Shown: positions 62,810 to 64,000 of the stretch, one piece after another
How positions within the stretch are numbered: position 1 is the stretch's first letter
Layout of the letters: the number at the start of each line of letters is the position of its first letter
Origin: Terrirubrum flagellatum
GTDB taxonomy: Bacteria; Pseudomonadota; Alphaproteobacteria; Rhizobiales; Beijerinckiaceae
Length of the DNA: 64,000 nucleotides
Direction of reading: 5' to 3'
NCBI RefSeq assembly: GCF_022059845.1
Contig: NZ_CP091851.1
Location: 4,092,001-4,156,000, forward strand
Notes under the pieces: model-generated
Told to the model about the DNA's origin: nothing
What the model saw: only the letters and a program-made list of their open reading frames with translations
The model's database searches: none
Program-made: the position numbers and the translations under genes

Positions 62810-63907
62810 TCAGGCGCCAACGTGAATCAGCTGATCCAACAGAGCAGCGATAGTGAGCGCGATCGTTTCGGCGCCGTCGGTTCGCAGAGGCCCCGACGTT
62901 TGTTTGGCTGACAATCTCGCATGAGCTTCGATGAGTTCATGTGCACTCAATGAAGGTAGAGGCGTCTGTGTAGTCTCAAAACGCCCGTGGCGCTGATGCC
63001 ATTCGCTCGTCGCGCTTGTTTCCGGCCAGTCGTCTCGCGGCAAAAGCAATGTCGGCGCGCCGGCGCAGGCCGCCTCGGTGACAATGCCATAGCCCGGTTT
63101 CGCGACGATGAGATCGACCGACCGAACGAGATCCACGAAGGGTAATCCGGCCTCCTCGAAGGAGATCCAGGCCGGGCGGCCAGCCCAGATTCTGGGGCCG
63201 ACGCAGAGGATGTTGCGTGCATCGGCGGCGGAAAAGGACGGGGGCGGCTGTCTCTCGCCGTCGGTGAAAGAGAAAGCGATCGCTATTTGCTCTGGCCCAA
63301 GCCCCAGGCGCGCCCTGAGCTCCCGCCGCCGGTCGGCGCCTACGGAAACGACAAGAGAATCAACAGGCGTCGTCTCGAACTCGCCCATGGCCGTGCCGGG
63401 AACCAATCGCAGAAACGCGTCGCAGCGGCGATAGCACGCTTCCATCTCGATAAGAACGGGTCCGACGCCGGGCTCGTTCGCACAATAATGGCGCACCACA
63501 TCTCGCCAATTGATCGATGAGAAGGCGAGATTGCGCAGGCCCGCGCGTTGCGCGGCCGCCAGCGACAGGTAGCCCACATTGGCGACGACCATATCGACGC
63601 GTGCGGTCAGCATCTTCGCTGCCAGCGCGTCGACCGCGCGATCGAAGCGGGCGTGAAGCTCGACATAGCGACGCGCGGTCGCCGGCCGATCGACCACGAA
63701 AGACGTGGCCATGACGAGCCCGAAATCATCCTCAGATCGCTGATAGCTAAAGGGCGCGGCGATCCGCCGTTGAAGAATCTCCCGATCAAGACCCGTGCGA
63801 ACGGTTAGATCGCAGGCAGGGCGACGCGTCGCGAATTGCTCGATCACGGGGCCAGCCTGCGCAAGATGGCCAAGCCCATGAGCGCTGATGTCGAACAAGA
63901 TATGCAT
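62810..63907 (-). CDS. Glycosyltransferase-like protein, GT-B fold (MurG/GT28-related)
   Basis: This is a 365-residue protein. The N-terminal HILFDISAHGLGHLAQAGPVIEQFA is the GT-B start, with a Gly-His acceptor motif. The C-terminal donor-site segment VDLIVAKPGYGIVTEAACAGAPTLLLPRDDWPET resembles MurG-like and undecaprenyldiphospho-type transferases. No membrane segment is seen. The exact sugar is unknown. It faces the flippase gene convergently with a gap of about 50 bases. Confidence 0.78.
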   Translation of the reverse strand: MHILFDISAHGLGHLAQAGPVIEQFATRRPACDLTVRTGLDREILQRRIAAPFSYQRSEDDFGLVMATSFVVDRPATARRYVELHARFDRAVDALAAKMLTARVDMVVANVGYLSLAAAQRAGLRNLAFSSINWRDVVRHYCANEPGVGPVLIEMEACYRRCDAFLRLVPGTAMGEFETTPVDSLVVSVGADRRRELRARLGLGPEQIAIAFSFTDGERQPPPSFSAADARNILCVGPRIWAGRPAWISFEEAGLPFVDLVRSVDLIVAKPGYGIVTEAACAGAPTLLLPRDDWPETSATSEWHQRHGRFETTQTPLPSLSAHELIEAHARLSAKQTSGPLRTDGAETIALTIAALLDQLIHVGA

Positions 63908-63945
63908 CTCGCGGCCTTCCGCGGCCGTTGCGACCTTCGGGCGCG

Positions 63946-63999
63946 TCAGGCGCGTGCGCGCTCCGACGCCGGATCCAGCGGAACCAGCATGTTGGACTT
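63946..63999 (-). CDS. Probable C-terminal end of an upstream minus-strand gene (partial)
   Basis: A minus-strand frame open from the window edge reads KSNMLVPLDPASERARA and stops at 63946, 38 bases before the glycosyltransferase start. It is likely the tail of a gene in the same operon, but it is too short to identify. Confidence 0.3.
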   Translation of the reverse strand, partial: KSNMLVPLDPASERARA

Positions 64000-64000
64000 C

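Overview
The window reads as a chromosomal segment of a GC-rich alphaproteobacterium, most likely order Hyphomicrobiales (Rhizobiales). The grounds are the codon usage, the density of solute-specific ABC importers, and a nested palindromic repeat at 1534-1637 of the type scattered between genes in that order. No rRNA, tRNA or CRISPR array was seen. Genus cannot be read from the sequence.

Layout. (1) 1-1531: C-terminal part of a hybrid histidine kinase. (2) 1634-7988: a minus-strand polar amino-acid-type ABC importer with two binding proteins, one ATPase and two permeases, plus an AbgB-like M20 amidohydrolase, divergent from a GntR/FCD regulator with strong palindromes between them. (3) 8005-16456: LacI regulator, then a sugar ABC importer, two TIM-barrel isomerase-like proteins and a Gfo/Idh/MocA dehydrogenase. 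This gene set matches the 3-keto-glycoside (levoglucosan-type) route. (4) 16488-22699, minus strand: pyranose-oxidase-like GMC enzyme, second Gfo/Idh/MocA enzyme, a Gluconate_2-dh3/GMC fusion and an MFS transporter. Divergent from these, 22960-29306 carries a second sugar importer, a third TIM-barrel isomerase, a lactonase and a LysR regulator. Blocks 3 and 4 look like one 20-kb island for importing and oxidising glycosides. (5) 29402-30133: FitAB/VapBC-type toxin-antitoxin pair. (6) 30387-36858: LacI regulator, a PotDBCA/FbpABC-type importer and adenine deaminase, suggesting a purine-related uptake and deamination unit.

(7) 36949-63999: a surface-polysaccharide region with two RmlA copies, RmlC-B-D, several glycosyltransferases, a Wzm/Wzt exporter, a flippase, an FkbM methyltransferase and a glucose-1-phosphate cytidylyltransferase. 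Inside it lies a two-gene DUF6502-DUF5666 operon. The DUF6502 promoter and the intergenic space between the two glycosyltransferase genes at 37975 and 39402 share an inverted repeat GTGGG-N7-CCCAC (three copies). I read this as a small uncharacterised regulon and consider it the most interesting signal here. A more A/T-rich patch (about 47850-53340) encodes a DUF2079 membrane protein, a phosphatase and an 868-residue membrane protein. It is followed by an IS66-family element (53708-56858, 8-bp target duplication GGTATTCG) that inserted into an older, already deleted IS3-family element. The IS66 transposase genes are themselves frameshifted.
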